NCBI GenBank assembly: GCA_021155195.1
Contig: JAJNPV010000037.1
Coordinates: 434,001 to 498,000, forward strand
DNA from: Ohtaekwangia sp.
GTDB lineage: Bacteria; Bacteroidota; Bacteroidia; Cytophagales; Cyclobacteriaceae
Direction: 5' to 3'
DNA: 64,000 nucleotides
Notes under the pieces: generated by a model
Told to the model about the DNA's origin: nothing
Database searches by the model: none
Seen by the model: only the letters and a program-made list of their open reading frames with translations
In this document: one piece after another, positions 50,363 through 59,577 of the stretch
How positions within the stretch are numbered: position 1 is the stretch's first letter
Layout of the letters: each line of letters opens with the position of its first letter
Position numbers and translations under genes: made by a program

Positions 50363-50881
50363 ATGACACAAAGTAACGTCAGCACAGTAAAGGCAAGTGA
50401 AATCGACCTAAAGGAAAAGGTTGTTGCCATCCAGCGTGTAGCTAAAGTGGTGAAAGGTGGTAGAAGATTCAGTTTCGCTGCCATTGTAGTAGTTGGAGAT
50501 GGTAATGGTGTTGTTGGATATGGATTGGGAAAAGCCAATGAAGTAACAGACGCAATCACAAAAGGGATTGATGATGCTAAGAAGCATTTGGTTAAGGTTC
50601 CTATTATTAAAGGAACGGTTCCTCATGATTCGCTTGGAAAATTTGGAGGTGGTTTTGTTTTATTGAAGCCAGCTTCTCCGGGTACTGGTGTAATTGCAGG
50701 GGGTGCTATGCGTGCCGTATTAGAAAGCGCAGGTATTCATAATGTGTTAGCTAAGTCGAAAGGATCTTCAAATCCACACAACGTGGTGAAGGCAACTTTC
50801 AAAGCATTGACAACGATGCGCGATCCTCAAACAATCGCACGTAACCGTGGAGTTTCATTGTCTAAAGTTTTTAACGGATAA
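50363..50881 (+). CDS. rpsE: 30S ribosomal protein S5
   Basis: 172 residues. KEKVVAIQRVAKVVKGGRRF, IVVVGDGNGVVGYGLGKANE and LLKPASPGTGVIAGGAMRAV. Involved in decoding accuracy and mRNA entry. Confidence 0.98.
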   Translation: MTQSNVSTVKASEIDLKEKVVAIQRVAKVVKGGRRFSFAAIVVVGDGNGVVGYGLGKANEVTDAITKGIDDAKKHLVKVPIIKGTVPHDSLGKFGGGFVLLKPASPGTGVIAGGAMRAVLESAGIHNVLAKSKGSSNPHNVVKATFKALTTMRDPQTIARNRGVSLSKVFNG

Positions 50882-50886
50882 GAGTT

Positions 50887-51066
50887 ATGGCAAAAGTTAG
50901 AATTACTCAAACCCGCAGTACTATAAAAAGACCTGATACTCAATTGAGAACTATTCAATCATTGGGATTAGGAAGAGTACACCGTTCTGTAGAAGTAGAA
51001 TATACTCCTCAGATTAAAGGAATGGTAAATAAAGTAAAGCATTTAGTGAGCGTAACCGAATTATAA
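50887..51066 (+). CDS. rpmD: 50S ribosomal protein L30
   Basis: 59 residues, found by reading the gap between rpsE and rplO: ATG at 50887, TAA at 51064-51066. The product starts MAKVRITQTRSTIKRPDTQL and contains TIQSLGLGRVHRSVEVE, typical of L30. Five bases after rpsE, one base before rplO. Confidence 0.97.
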   Translation: MAKVRITQTRSTIKRPDTQLRTIQSLGLGRVHRSVEVEYTPQIKGMVNKVKHLVSVTEL

Positions 51067-51067
51067 G

Positions 51068-51514
51068 ATGAAGCTGCACACACTCAAGCCGGCAGAAGGA
51101 TCGGTAAAAAATAATAAGCGTCTCGGAAGAGGACAAGGTTCTGGTGGAAGCACTGCGGGCCGTGGACACAAGGGTGCTCAGTCACGTTCTGGTTATTCCA
51201 AGAAGTTTGGATTTGAAGGTGGTCAAATGCCGCTTCAAAGACGAATTCCAAAGTTTGGCTTTAAGAACAATAACAAAATTTATTTCAAGGCAATCAATTT
51301 GGATGCTTTGGAAGAGTTAGCTCAAAAAACTAAAGCTCCTGCTATTACTATTCAGGTGATGGTTGACAACGGAATTGTTGGCAAGAAGGACAGCGTGAAG
51401 ATTTTGGGAAGAGGAGAATTGAAATCAAAAGTAAGTGTAGAAGCTCACGCATTTTCAACTACTGCTACTAAGGCAATTGAAAACGTAGGCGGTACCGCAA
51501 CAACTGTGAAATAA
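51068..51514 (+). CDS. rplO: 50S ribosomal protein L15
   Basis: 148 residues. MKLHTLKPAEGSVKNNKRLG, GRGQGSGGSTAGRGHKGAQS and FEGGQMPLQRRIPKFGFKN. Late assembly protein. TAATG overlap with secY. Confidence 0.98.
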   Translation: MKLHTLKPAEGSVKNNKRLGRGQGSGGSTAGRGHKGAQSRSGYSKKFGFEGGQMPLQRRIPKFGFKNNNKIYFKAINLDALEELAQKTKAPAITIQVMVDNGIVGKKDSVKILGRGELKSKVSVEAHAFSTTATKAIENVGGTATTVK

Positions 51515-52833
51515 TGAAGCGTTTCTTTACAACCATAAAGAACATTTTTTCGATCGAAGACCTTCGGGTTCGCATCTTGAATACAATTGGATTTCTAATC
51601 ATTTTCAGATTAGGATCTTATATTGTGTTGCCTGGTGTTGATCCTGTGATCTTAGAACAAATTGGTGGAAACCAAGGTGGTATTTTCGACTTATTAAACA
51701 CGTTCCTTGGCGGATCATTTAGTAGGGCGTCAATTTTTGCATTGGGGATCATGCCTTACATTTCGGCATCTATCGTTGTGCAGTTATTAACGGTTGCTGT
51801 TCCTCATTTCACAAAACTTCAAAAAGAAGGTGAAAGTGGTCGTAAGAAACTTAATCAGTTCACACGGATTCTTACAATCATTATTACTGCGGCACAATCG
51901 TACGGTTACATCCGCGCTACCATTGCTCCAGAAGCAGTATTGACTCCTGGTTTATTCTTTACTGTGTCTTCGATCATCATTCTAATTGCCGGTACCATGT
52001 TTTGTATGTGGCTTGGCGAACGAATTACTGATAAGGGAATTGGAAATGGTATCAGTATGTTGATTATGATTGGTATCGTATCGCGTTTCCCGGCAGCTAT
52101 CTATCAAGAAATTGATGCAAAAGGGATGAACGGCCTGTTACTCTTCATATTAGAAGTACTAGCCTTGTTCTTTGTAGTGGTAGGAGTTATTGCCCTTACA
52201 CAAGCTACACGAAGAATTCCGGTTCAATATGCTAAGCAGGTTGTTGGAAATAAACTGTATGGAGGCAAGCGCGATTTCATACCGTTGAAGCTTAATTCAG
52301 CTGGTGTAATGCCAATCATCTTTGCTCAGGCATTAATGTTTATCCCACCGTTGTTGGCTCAGATATGGCAGGATAGCGACTTGGGTGCCTACGTAGGTTC
52401 AACCTTTGCAGATTTTACATCATGGCAATACAATCTTTTGTTCGCCATCTTGATTTTGATCTTTACATTTTTCTACACAGCGATTACAGTTCCATCGAAC
52501 GACATTGCTGATAACTTAAAAAGAAACGGTGGCTTTGTTCCGGGTATTAAGCCGGGTAAACAAACTGCTGAGTTTATCGACAGTATTTTATCAAAGATTA
52601 CTTTACCAGGTGCTATTTTCTTAGCTGCGGTTGCCATACTTCCTGCATTTGCAGTGAAGGCAGGAATCACACAGAATTTTGCTCAATTCTACGGTGGTAC
52701 TTCTCTATTGATTTTGGTGGGTGTTGTGTTAGACACACTTCAACAAATAGAGAGCTACTTATTGATGAGGCATTATGAAGGGATGATGAAATCAGGTAGA
52801 GTGAAGGGACGTTCTCAGTTTGCTGCGGCTTGA
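51514..52833 (+). CDS. secY: Protein translocase subunit SecY
   Basis: 439 residues with ten membrane helices. RVRILNTIGFLIIFRLGSYI at the start; the plug and lateral gate follow GGSFSRASIFALGIMPYISA. The cytoplasmic loop between TM8 and TM9 contains KRNGGFVPGIKPGKQTAEFI. SecY forms the channel of the SecYEG complex. Its place between rplO and map is the usual one. Starts on the rplO stop codon. Confidence 0.98.
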   Translation: MKRFFTTIKNIFSIEDLRVRILNTIGFLIIFRLGSYIVLPGVDPVILEQIGGNQGGIFDLLNTFLGGSFSRASIFALGIMPYISASIVVQLLTVAVPHFTKLQKEGESGRKKLNQFTRILTIIITAAQSYGYIRATIAPEAVLTPGLFFTVSSIIILIAGTMFCMWLGERITDKGIGNGISMLIMIGIVSRFPAAIYQEIDAKGMNGLLLFILEVLALFFVVVGVIALTQATRRIPVQYAKQVVGNKLYGGKRDFIPLKLNSAGVMPIIFAQALMFIPPLLAQIWQDSDLGAYVGSTFADFTSWQYNLLFAILILIFTFFYTAITVPSNDIADNLKRNGGFVPGIKPGKQTAEFIDSILSKITLPGAIFLAAVAILPAFAVKAGITQNFAQFYGGTSLLILVGVVLDTLQQIESYLLMRHYEGMMKSGRVKGRSQFAAA

Positions 52834-52839
52834 AGTTGA

Positions 52840-53634
52840 ATGATTCGCTACAAGACGGACGAGGAGATTCAGATTATTAGGGAGAGTGCCCAGATTTTAG
52901 GAAAGGCACACGGAGAAGTAGCTAAACGGGTAAAACCGGGAGTGAAAACCAAAGAACTGGATCAGGTTGCCGAGGAGTTTATTCTTGATCATGGAGGTTC
53001 ACCTTCATTTAAGAATTACCACGGGTTTCCATCCGCCTTGTGTATTTCGGTTAATGAAATTGTAGTCCATGGTTTTCCGGGTGACTACGAGTTGAAGGAG
53101 GCCGATATCGTTTCAGTGGATTGCGGTGTGAAGTTTAAAGGCTTCCATAGCGATTCAGCCTACACGTATCCACTTCCGAAAGTAAGTGAAGATGTGTTGA
53201 AACTTCTTAACCGAACCTACGAGTCTCTTTTGTTGGGGATTGCCCAGGCGAAAGTTGGCAACCGAATGGGGGATGTAAGTTTTGCGATACAGAATTATGT
53301 CGAGCAATTCGGATACGGAGTGGTGAGGGAGCTGGTTGGTCACGGGGTAGGAAAAGATTTACATGAAGACCCGGAAGTGCCCAATTATGGTAAGAAGGGT
53401 AAGGGAGTGAAGTTGTCGGGTGGAATGGTGTTTGCCATTGAACCGATGATCAACATGGGAACGAAAAACGTAGTGCAGGAAAAAGATGGGTGGACAATCC
53501 GCACATCGGATCGCAAGCCGTCTGCTCACTTTGAGCATACAGTGGTGGTTCACAAAGAGAGAACGGAGGTTTTAACGACTCACGAGTATATAGAACTAAA
53601 TTATTCGTATAAGTGGCGAAACAAAAGTCGATAG
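52840..53634 (+). CDS. map: Methionine aminopeptidase, type I
   Basis: 264 residues. Metal ligands are visible as Asp in VSVDCGVKFKGFHSDSAYT (two Asp), His in VGHGVGKDLHEDPEVPNYG, Glu in GMVFAIEPMINMG and Glu in HFEHTVVV. It removes the initiator methionine of nascent proteins. The 3' end overlaps infA by 22 bases. Confidence 0.97.
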   Translation: MIRYKTDEEIQIIRESAQILGKAHGEVAKRVKPGVKTKELDQVAEEFILDHGGSPSFKNYHGFPSALCISVNEIVVHGFPGDYELKEADIVSVDCGVKFKGFHSDSAYTYPLPKVSEDVLKLLNRTYESLLLGIAQAKVGNRMGDVSFAIQNYVEQFGYGVVRELVGHGVGKDLHEDPEVPNYGKKGKGVKLSGGMVFAIEPMINMGTKNVVQEKDGWTIRTSDRKPSAHFEHTVVVHKERTEVLTTHEYIELNYSYKWRNKSR

Positions 53635-53831
53635 AGCAAGACGGTACCATTTTGGAAGCATTGTCAAACGCAATGTTTCGGGTACAACTGGAAAATGGAC
53701 ATGAGGTATTGTCTCATATTTCTGGTAAGATGAGGATGCATTACATCCGCATATTGCCGGGAGATAAAGTAAGGTTAGAAATGTCGCCTTACGATTTAAC
53801 AAAAGGAAGAATAACTTTTAGATATAAATAG
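53613..53831 (+). CDS. infA: Translation initiation factor IF-1
   Basis: 72 residues, S1/OB fold. QDGTILEALSNAMFRVQLEN and GHEVLSHISGKMRMHYIRIL are diagnostic. It starts with GTG inside the end of map, in another frame, which places it under tight coupling to map translation. IF-1 blocks the A site during initiation. Confidence 0.96.
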   Translation: MAKQKSIEQDGTILEALSNAMFRVQLENGHEVLSHISGKMRMHYIRILPGDKVRLEMSPYDLTKGRITFRYK

Positions 53832-53834
53832 GTT

Positions 53835-53951
53835 ATGAAAGTAAGAGCATCAATAAAAAAGCGGAGTGCCGATTGCAAGATCATCAGGCGCAAAGGCAAG
53901 TTGTTTGTGATTAACAAAAAGAATCCAAGGTATAAACAAAGACAAGGATAA
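53835..53951 (+). CDS. rpmJ: 50S ribosomal protein L36 (zinc-free form)
   Basis: 38 residues, found by reading the gap: ATG at 53835, TAA at 53949-53951. Starts MKVRASIKKRSADCKIIRRK and ends in NPRYKQRQG. Only one Cys remains, so this is the form without a zinc site. Three bases after infA and two before rpsM. Confidence 0.96.
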   Translation: MKVRASIKKRSADCKIIRRKGKLFVINKKNPRYKQRQG

Positions 53952-53953
53952 TT

Positions 53954-54334
53954 ATGGCACGTATTGCTGGTGTAGATATTCCCGATAATAAAAGAGGCGA
54001 AATTGCCCTTACATACATTTACGGTATCGGCCGTAGGTCTGCTCAACGAATTCTTACGCAAGTAGGAGTAACCTGGGACAAGAAGGCCAAGGAATGGAAT
54101 GATGAGGAATCAAATGCGATTCGTGCCGCTATAGCGGAACAATTCAAAATTGAAGGTGCCTTGAAATCAGAGGTTCAGTTGAGTGTAAAACGCTTGATGG
54201 ATATTGGTTGTTATCGTGGATTGCGTCATCGCAGAGGATTGCCTGTGCGTGGACAGACCACTAAGAACAATGCCCGTACACGTAAAGGAAAACGTAAGAC
54301 GGTAGCGAATAAGAAGAAGGCGACTAAAGGTTAA
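53954..54334 (+). CDS. rpsM: 30S ribosomal protein S13
   Basis: 126 residues. ARIAGVDIPDNKRGEIALTY, IYGIGRRSAQRILTQVGV and GLRHRRGLPVRGQTTKNNAR. Bridge protein of the 30S head. Confidence 0.98.
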   Translation: MARIAGVDIPDNKRGEIALTYIYGIGRRSAQRILTQVGVTWDKKAKEWNDEESNAIRAAIAEQFKIEGALKSEVQLSVKRLMDIGCYRGLRHRRGLPVRGQTTKNNARTRKGKRKTVANKKKATKG

Positions 54335-54364
54335 TAATTAAATAAGCATAATAAACTTTTCTGT

Positions 54365-54766
54365 ATGGCAGCACCCGTTGAAAAGAAGAAAGATAAAAGT
54401 AAGAAGCGCGTTGTAACTGTGGAGGCTATTGGCCAGGCACACGTGCGAGCTACGTTTAATAATATTATCATCTCAATGACTAATTCAACTGGTCAGGTAA
54501 TATCATGGGCGTCTGCAGGAAAGATGGGATTCAAAGGATCCAAGAAAAACACTCCGTATGCAGCTCAGGTTGCAGCGCAGGAGTGTGCAACTAAAGCCTT
54601 TGAATTGGGATTGCGTAAAGTAGAAGTTTTTGTAATCGGCCCAGGTGCAGGAAGAGAATCTGCTATTCGTAGCATTCAGGCCTCAGGCATTGAAGTGATG
54701 ATCATTAAAGACATGACTCCAATCCCGCACAACGGATGCCGTCCGCCTAAGAAAAGAAGAGTTTAA
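54365..54766 (+). CDS. rpsK: 30S ribosomal protein S11
   Basis: 133 residues. HVRATFNNIIISMTNSTGQV, SWASAGKMGFKGSKKNTPYA and the end PIPHNGCRPPKKRRV, typical of S11. Platform protein near the E site. Confidence 0.98.
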   Translation: MAAPVEKKKDKSKKRVVTVEAIGQAHVRATFNNIIISMTNSTGQVISWASAGKMGFKGSKKNTPYAAQVAAQECATKAFELGLRKVEVFVIGPGAGRESAIRSIQASGIEVMIIKDMTPIPHNGCRPPKKRRV

Positions 54767-54788
54767 AATATAAAGTCAAAGATAAGTC

Positions 54789-55394
54789 ATGGCAAGATAC
54801 ACAGGCCCTAAAGCGAGAATCTCAAGAAGGTTTAATGAACCTATTCTGGGTGATAGCAAGGCACTTCTTAAGAAGAACTATCCTCCGGGCATGCACGGTA
54901 AAGGAAAGAGACGCAAGCAGTCTGAATACGCAATTCAGTTGGCTGAGAAGCAAAAGGCAAAATTTATTTATGGCGTGTTAGAACGCCAGTTTGAGAATAT
55001 TTTTGACAAAGCCTCACGTAAGAAAGGCGTTACTGGCGAAGTATTGTTGCAAATGCTGGAGTCTCGTCTTGATAACATGGTATATCGTTTGGGTGTAGCT
55101 CCTACACGCAGGGCAGCTCGTCAATTGGTTGTTCACAAGCACATCACTGTAAATGGTGAAGTGTTGAATATTCCATCTGCGAACTTAAAAGCTGGCGATA
55201 TTGTGGGTGTACGCGAGAAGTCTAAATCACTGGAGACGATCACAAATTCATTAGCAGTTCAAAGCGCAAAAAAATATAATTGGCTTGAGTGGGAAAGTGG
55301 TGAAATGGAAGGAAAGATTATTAACCTACCGCTTCGTCAGGACATTCCAGAAAATATCAACGAGCAGTTAATCGTTGAATTGTACTCGAAGTAA
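54789..55394 (+). CDS. rpsD: 30S ribosomal protein S4
   Basis: 201 residues. MARYTGPKARISRRFNEPIL start, and the S4 RNA-binding domain LESRLDNMVYRLGVAPTRRA with VVHKHITVNGEVLNIPSANL. Primary 16S binder; in many bacteria S4 also autoregulates this operon. Confidence 0.98.
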   Translation: MARYTGPKARISRRFNEPILGDSKALLKKNYPPGMHGKGKRRKQSEYAIQLAEKQKAKFIYGVLERQFENIFDKASRKKGVTGEVLLQMLESRLDNMVYRLGVAPTRRAARQLVVHKHITVNGEVLNIPSANLKAGDIVGVREKSKSLETITNSLAVQSAKKYNWLEWESGEMEGKIINLPLRQDIPENINEQLIVELYSK

Positions 55395-55417
55395 TTCTTA
55401 ACCTTAATCAAAACGTT

Positions 55418-56407
55418 ATGTCAATATTAGCATTTCAAATGCCGGAAAAAGTGGTAATGGAGAAGTCAGATGACTTCCATGGCCTTTTTACCTTCAAACC
55501 TTTGGAAAAAGGATATGGTGTTACGATCGGAAACGCGTTAAGAAGAATTCTTCTTTCTTCGCTGGAGGGGTATGCCATTACCGGAATTAAAGTTCCTGGG
55601 GTATTGCATGAGTTTTCTACCATTGAAGGAGTTGTAGAAGATGTTGCGGAAATCATTTTGAACTTAAAGCAGGTTCGTTTCAAAAAAGTGTCTGACAATT
55701 TTGATAGCAAGATTGTTGTAACGATTAAGAAGCAAAAGGAATTCAAAGCAGGGGATATTGCAAAATTCACTTCAGCATTTGAAATCTTGAATGGAGATCA
55801 TGTGATCTGTAATTTAGATGAAACTGCCCAATTCGAAATTGAACTTACTATTGAAAAGGGAAGAGGTTATTTACCAGCAGAGGAGAATAAGCCAAATGAG
55901 CAGGTTTTTGGATTCATTCCAATCGATGCCATTTTTACCCCTGTTAAAAATGTAAAATACAGCGTGGAGAACACCCGTGTTGAACAAAAGACTGACTACG
56001 AAAAGTTGTTGATCGATATCGAAACAGACGGTTCAATCCATCCCGAAAAGGCATTGGAAGGTGCAGCGTTCATCTTGATTCAACACTTCAGATTATTCTC
56101 TGATAAGTCTATTGAACTAGAAACCGGTAAGGATAGCGAAGTTGAGCAAGTGGATGAGGAAATGCTGCATATGCGCAAACTTCTTAAAACTTCATTGCAT
56201 GACTTAGATCTTTCTGTACGTGCTTACAACTGCTTGAAATCAGCGGATGTTAAGTCATTAGGAGATTTGGTTCAGTTGGATATTTCAGATATGATGAAGT
56301 TCAGAAACTTTGGTAAGAAGTCATTGGCAGAATTAGAGCAATTAGTAGCGGAAAAGAACCTTACGTTCGGTATGGATCTTTCCAAGTATAAACTCGATGA
56401 AGATTAA
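55418..56407 (+). CDS. rpoA: RNA polymerase alpha subunit
   Basis: 329 residues. N-terminal domain with GYGVTIGNALRRILLSSLEG and IKVPGVLHEFSTIEGVVEDV; C-terminal DNA-binding domain from about residue 255 with DLSVRAYNCLKSADVKSLGD and FRNFGKKSLAELEQLV. Normal length. Two bases before rplQ. Confidence 0.98.
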   Translation: MSILAFQMPEKVVMEKSDDFHGLFTFKPLEKGYGVTIGNALRRILLSSLEGYAITGIKVPGVLHEFSTIEGVVEDVAEIILNLKQVRFKKVSDNFDSKIVVTIKKQKEFKAGDIAKFTSAFEILNGDHVICNLDETAQFEIELTIEKGRGYLPAEENKPNEQVFGFIPIDAIFTPVKNVKYSVENTRVEQKTDYEKLLIDIETDGSIHPEKALEGAAFILIQHFRLFSDKSIELETGKDSEVEQVDEEMLHMRKLLKTSLHDLDLSVRAYNCLKSADVKSLGDLVQLDISDMMKFRNFGKKSLAELEQLVAEKNLTFGMDLSKYKLDED

Positions 56408-56409
56408 TC

Positions 56410-56943
56410 ATGAGACACGGTAAAAAAATAAATCACCTCGGAAGACAGTCAGCGCATCGTCATGCGTTACTTTCGAATATGGCATCTTCGTTAATTCTGC
56501 ACAAGCGAATTACGACTACGGTAGCCAAAGCTAAAGCCTTGAGAAAGTATGTTGAGCCTTTGATTACAAAAGCAAAGGATAACACAACACACTCAAGAAG
56601 AACTGTAATGGCTTATCTCCAAAACAAAGAGTCGGTAACGGCTTTATTTGGTGAAGTAGCAGGTCGCACAGCCGACCGTCCAGGAGGTTACACACGTATC
56701 ATTAAATTTGGCGATGCCAGATTGGGCGATGCTGCGGAAATGTGCTTAATGGAATTGGTTGATTTCAACGACATCTACAAGAAGGATGGAGCGGAGAAAA
56801 AGGCTAAAACCCGTAGAGGCAGGAAGAGCAAAAAAGAGGGTGGCGAAACTGTAGAGGAAGTAGCTGAAGAAGCAACCGCTTCAGAAGACACAGAAAAGAA
56901 GCCAAAGAAGGCAGCTAAGAAAACTGCTAAAAAGAAAGACTAA
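56410..56943 (+). CDS. rplQ: 50S ribosomal protein L17 (long C-terminal extension)
   Basis: 177 residues. Core in residues 1-120: MRHGKKINHLGRQSAHRHAL and RADRPGGYTRI-like TADRPGGYTRIIKFGDARLG. About 50 residues of Lys/Glu-rich tail follow, with KKAKTRRGRKSKKEGG and the end KPKKAAKKTAKKKD. Last gene of the array; a terminator follows. Confidence 0.97.
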   Translation: MRHGKKINHLGRQSAHRHALLSNMASSLILHKRITTTVAKAKALRKYVEPLITKAKDNTTHSRRTVMAYLQNKESVTALFGEVAGRTADRPGGYTRIIKFGDARLGDAAEMCLMELVDFNDIYKKDGAEKKAKTRRGRKSKKEGGETVEEVAEEATASEDTEKKPKKAAKKTAKKKD

Positions 56944-56965
56944 GTGTATCTTTTGATCTATATAG

Positions 56966-56998
56966 AAGGGATTGGGCGAAAGTTCAATCCCTTTTTTA
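56966..56998 (+). terminator. Terminator of the ribosomal-protein array
   Basis: AAGGGATTG / CAATCCCTT stem with a GGCGAAAGTT loop followed by TTTTT, 22 bases after rplQ. Confidence 0.9.
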
Positions 56999-57071
56999 TT
57001 GCTATTCCACCTTCGAAATCGGTTGTTAAAATTTTAACTTTGAAAGTAGCGTACAACCCTTTTAAACACGG

Positions 57072-57079
57072 TATTTTTG
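57072..57079 (+). promoter_or_regulatory. Promoter -7 element of carA
   Basis: TATTTTTG followed by C fits TAnnTTTGC; start codon 22 bases downstream. No TTTG at 19 bases upstream (one at ~29). Confidence 0.45.
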
Positions 57080-57101
57080 CAAACCATTTAACCACTATAA
57101 T

Positions 57102-58202
57102 TTGAACACAAAAGCATATTTACTTCTTGCCGATGGACTTCTGATTGAAGGCAAAGCCATTGGTAAAATTGGTACTTCCGGTGGCGAGATTTGTTTTAAT
57201 ACTGGAATGACGGGTTATCAGGAGATTTACACTGATCCATCGTATTACGGGCAAATCATTGTAAACACGACCGCTCATATCGGTAACTATGGGACGGTTG
57301 TCGATGAACAAGAATCAAATGGGCCAAAAATCAGTGGCATTGTAGTAAATGAGTTTTCAGAGGGATATAGTCGCAAGACGGCCACAGAAAGCCTGCAACA
57401 ATATTTAGAGAAGAATAATGTAGTAGGCATTGCCGATTTGGACACTCGCAAACTGGTGCGTTATATACGAAGCAAGGGTGCGATGAATGCCTTGATTTCT
57501 TCTGAACTTACACCGGATCAAATGAAGGTTGAGCTAGCAAAGGTTCCCTCTATGGATGGATTGGAGCTATCCTCTATTGTAAGCACTCAGAAATCTTATT
57601 TCTTTGGCGATCCTAATGCATCCATAAAAATTGCTGCTTTGGATGTTGGTATTAAAACTAATATCCTAAAAAATCTTGCTAACCGCGATTGTTATGTTCA
57701 GATTTTCCCGGCTAAAACGACATTTGCAGAAATGGATAAATGGGAACCACACGGATATTTTATTTCCAACGGCCCTGGCGATCCATCGGTAATGGCGTAT
57801 GCAATTAAAACTGTTAAAGATATTCTAGCTGCTGATAAACCAGTTTTTGGAATTTGTTTAGGGCATCAATTACTGGCCCTTGCTTGTGGTATCTCAACAT
57901 ACAAGATGCATCATGGTCATCGTGGATTAAATCATCCGGTAAAAAATTTAATTTCAGGATTGAGTGAAATGACATCGCAGAACCACGGCTTCGCGGTAAG
58001 CGAAAAAGACGTTGAGAATAATCCAGATGTAGAAGTAACCCACATTCATTTGAATGACAATACGATTATGGGAATCCGGTTGAAGAGCAAAAAAGCTTTT
58101 TCAGTTCAGTACCATCCCGAAGCTTCGCCAGGCCCGCATGACTCAAGATATTTGTTTGATCAATTTCTTGAGATGGTAAGGGAAGAAGAACTAGTTAAGT
58201 AA
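57102..58202 (+). CDS. carA: Carbamoyl-phosphate synthase small subunit
   Basis: 366 residues starting with TTG (NTKAYLLLADGLLIEGKAIG). The N-terminal domain has GEICFNTGMTGYQEIYTDPS. The class I glutamine amidotransferase has nucleophile Cys252 in GICLGHQLLALACG and His in VQYHPEASPGPHDS. CarA supplies ammonia to CarB for arginine and pyrimidine synthesis; carB is not in the window. The gene order rplQ-carA-eno is common in Cytophagales. It stands 44 bases before eno. Confidence 0.97.
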   Translation: MNTKAYLLLADGLLIEGKAIGKIGTSGGEICFNTGMTGYQEIYTDPSYYGQIIVNTTAHIGNYGTVVDEQESNGPKISGIVVNEFSEGYSRKTATESLQQYLEKNNVVGIADLDTRKLVRYIRSKGAMNALISSELTPDQMKVELAKVPSMDGLELSSIVSTQKSYFFGDPNASIKIAALDVGIKTNILKNLANRDCYVQIFPAKTTFAEMDKWEPHGYFISNGPGDPSVMAYAIKTVKDILAADKPVFGICLGHQLLALACGISTYKMHHGHRGLNHPVKNLISGLSEMTSQNHGFAVSEKDVENNPDVEVTHIHLNDNTIMGIRLKSKKAFSVQYHPEASPGPHDSRYLFDQFLEMVREEELVK

Positions 58203-58245
58203 TGACTGTAGCATTATAATTCGTAAATCTAAAATCTAAATAATC

Positions 58246-59523
58246 ATGAGTTTAATTGAAGGAATTTTTGCCCGCCAAATTTTTGATAGCCGTGGCAACC
58301 CAACTATCGAAGTAGATGTAGTTACTGAAAGTGGAGCCTTTGGTCGTGCAGCAGTTCCATCGGGAGCATCAACAGGAACGCACGAAGCAGTAGAATTGCG
58401 TGATGGAGATAAGAAAAAGTACATGGGCAAAGGTGTGCTCAAGGCGGTTGAAAATGTAAACTCAAAAATTGCTTCTGAAGTAGTGGGGCTTTCTGTATTC
58501 GATCAGAACCTGATTGACAAGGTTATGATTGAATTAGACGGAACTCCAAATAAAGGAAAGCTAGGAGCAAACGCAATTCTTGGTACTTCATTAGCAGCAG
58601 CAAAGGCTGCCGCGATGGAAGCTGGCCAATCATTATACCGTTACATTGGTGGTGTTAATGCAAATACATTGCCTGTGCCGATGATGAATATTTTGAATGG
58701 TGGAAGCCATGCCGATAACTCCATCGATTTTCAGGAATTTATGGTAATGCCTGTTAAGGCCGATACATTTTCAGACTCACTTCGAATGGGTACTGAAGTA
58801 TTTCATACGTTGAAGAAGGTGCTTCATGAAAAAGGTTTTTCAACTAATGTGGGTGATGAAGGTGGATTTGCTCCAAATATTAAATCAAACGAAGAGGCAA
58901 TTGAAATTGTATTAAAGGCAATTGAGAAAGCAGGCTTCAAACCGGGAGTTGATATTTTTATAGCGATGGATGCAGCCAGCTCAGAGTTCTATGATGCAAA
59001 ATCAAAGAGCTACATCTTCAAAAAATCAGATGGTAAGAAATTGAAGTCGGAAGAGATGGTGGAGTATTGGGCTAAGTGGGCTAAGAAATATCCAATCATT
59101 TCTATTGAAGATGGTATGGCCGAAGAAGATTGGACAGGTTGGAAAGGGTTGACTGATAAAATCGGAGATAAAGTGCAGTTAGTAGGTGATGATTTGTTTG
59201 TAACCAATGTTGATTTCTTGCAAAAGGGAATTGATATGGGAGTAGCCAATTCCATCCTTGTAAAAGTAAATCAGATTGGTTCGCTTACTGAGACAATTAA
59301 TGCAGTTAACTTAGCTAAGCGCAATAGCTACAAGAGCATCATGTCTCATCGCTCTGGCGAAACAGAAGATAGCACAATTGCTGACTTAGCAGTTGCATTA
59401 AACACTGGTCAGATTAAAACAGGTTCTGCTTCACGTTCAGACAGGATGGCGAAGTACAATCAACTTATCCGCATCGAAGAAGAGCTCGGAGAAACGGCTT
59501 ACTTTCCAGGAAAGAATTTTTAG
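58246..59523 (+). CDS. eno: Enolase
   Basis: 425 residues. FDSRGNPTIEVDVVTESGAF start, active-site and metal residues in SIEDGMAEEDW, LVGDDLFVTN and the signature ILVKVNQIGSLTET, then MSHRSGETEDSTIADLAVAL. It converts 2-phosphoglycerate to phosphoenolpyruvate in glycolysis. Full length. A strong terminator follows 22 bases after the stop. Confidence 0.98.
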   Translation: MSLIEGIFARQIFDSRGNPTIEVDVVTESGAFGRAAVPSGASTGTHEAVELRDGDKKKYMGKGVLKAVENVNSKIASEVVGLSVFDQNLIDKVMIELDGTPNKGKLGANAILGTSLAAAKAAAMEAGQSLYRYIGGVNANTLPVPMMNILNGGSHADNSIDFQEFMVMPVKADTFSDSLRMGTEVFHTLKKVLHEKGFSTNVGDEGGFAPNIKSNEEAIEIVLKAIEKAGFKPGVDIFIAMDAASSEFYDAKSKSYIFKKSDGKKLKSEEMVEYWAKWAKKYPIISIEDGMAEEDWTGWKGLTDKIGDKVQLVGDDLFVTNVDFLQKGIDMGVANSILVKVNQIGSLTETINAVNLAKRNSYKSIMSHRSGETEDSTIADLAVALNTGQIKTGSASRSDRMAKYNQLIRIEEELGETAYFPGKNF

Positions 59524-59543
59524 TCATTGAGGGAATAAGATTG

Positions 59544-59577
59544 AGGGCCAGGCAATTTGCCTGGCCTTTGCTTTTTA
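59544..59577 (+). terminator. Rho-independent terminator of eno
   Basis: GGCCAGGC / GCCTGGCC stem (AATTT loop) followed by TTTGCTTTTT. Confidence 0.92.
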
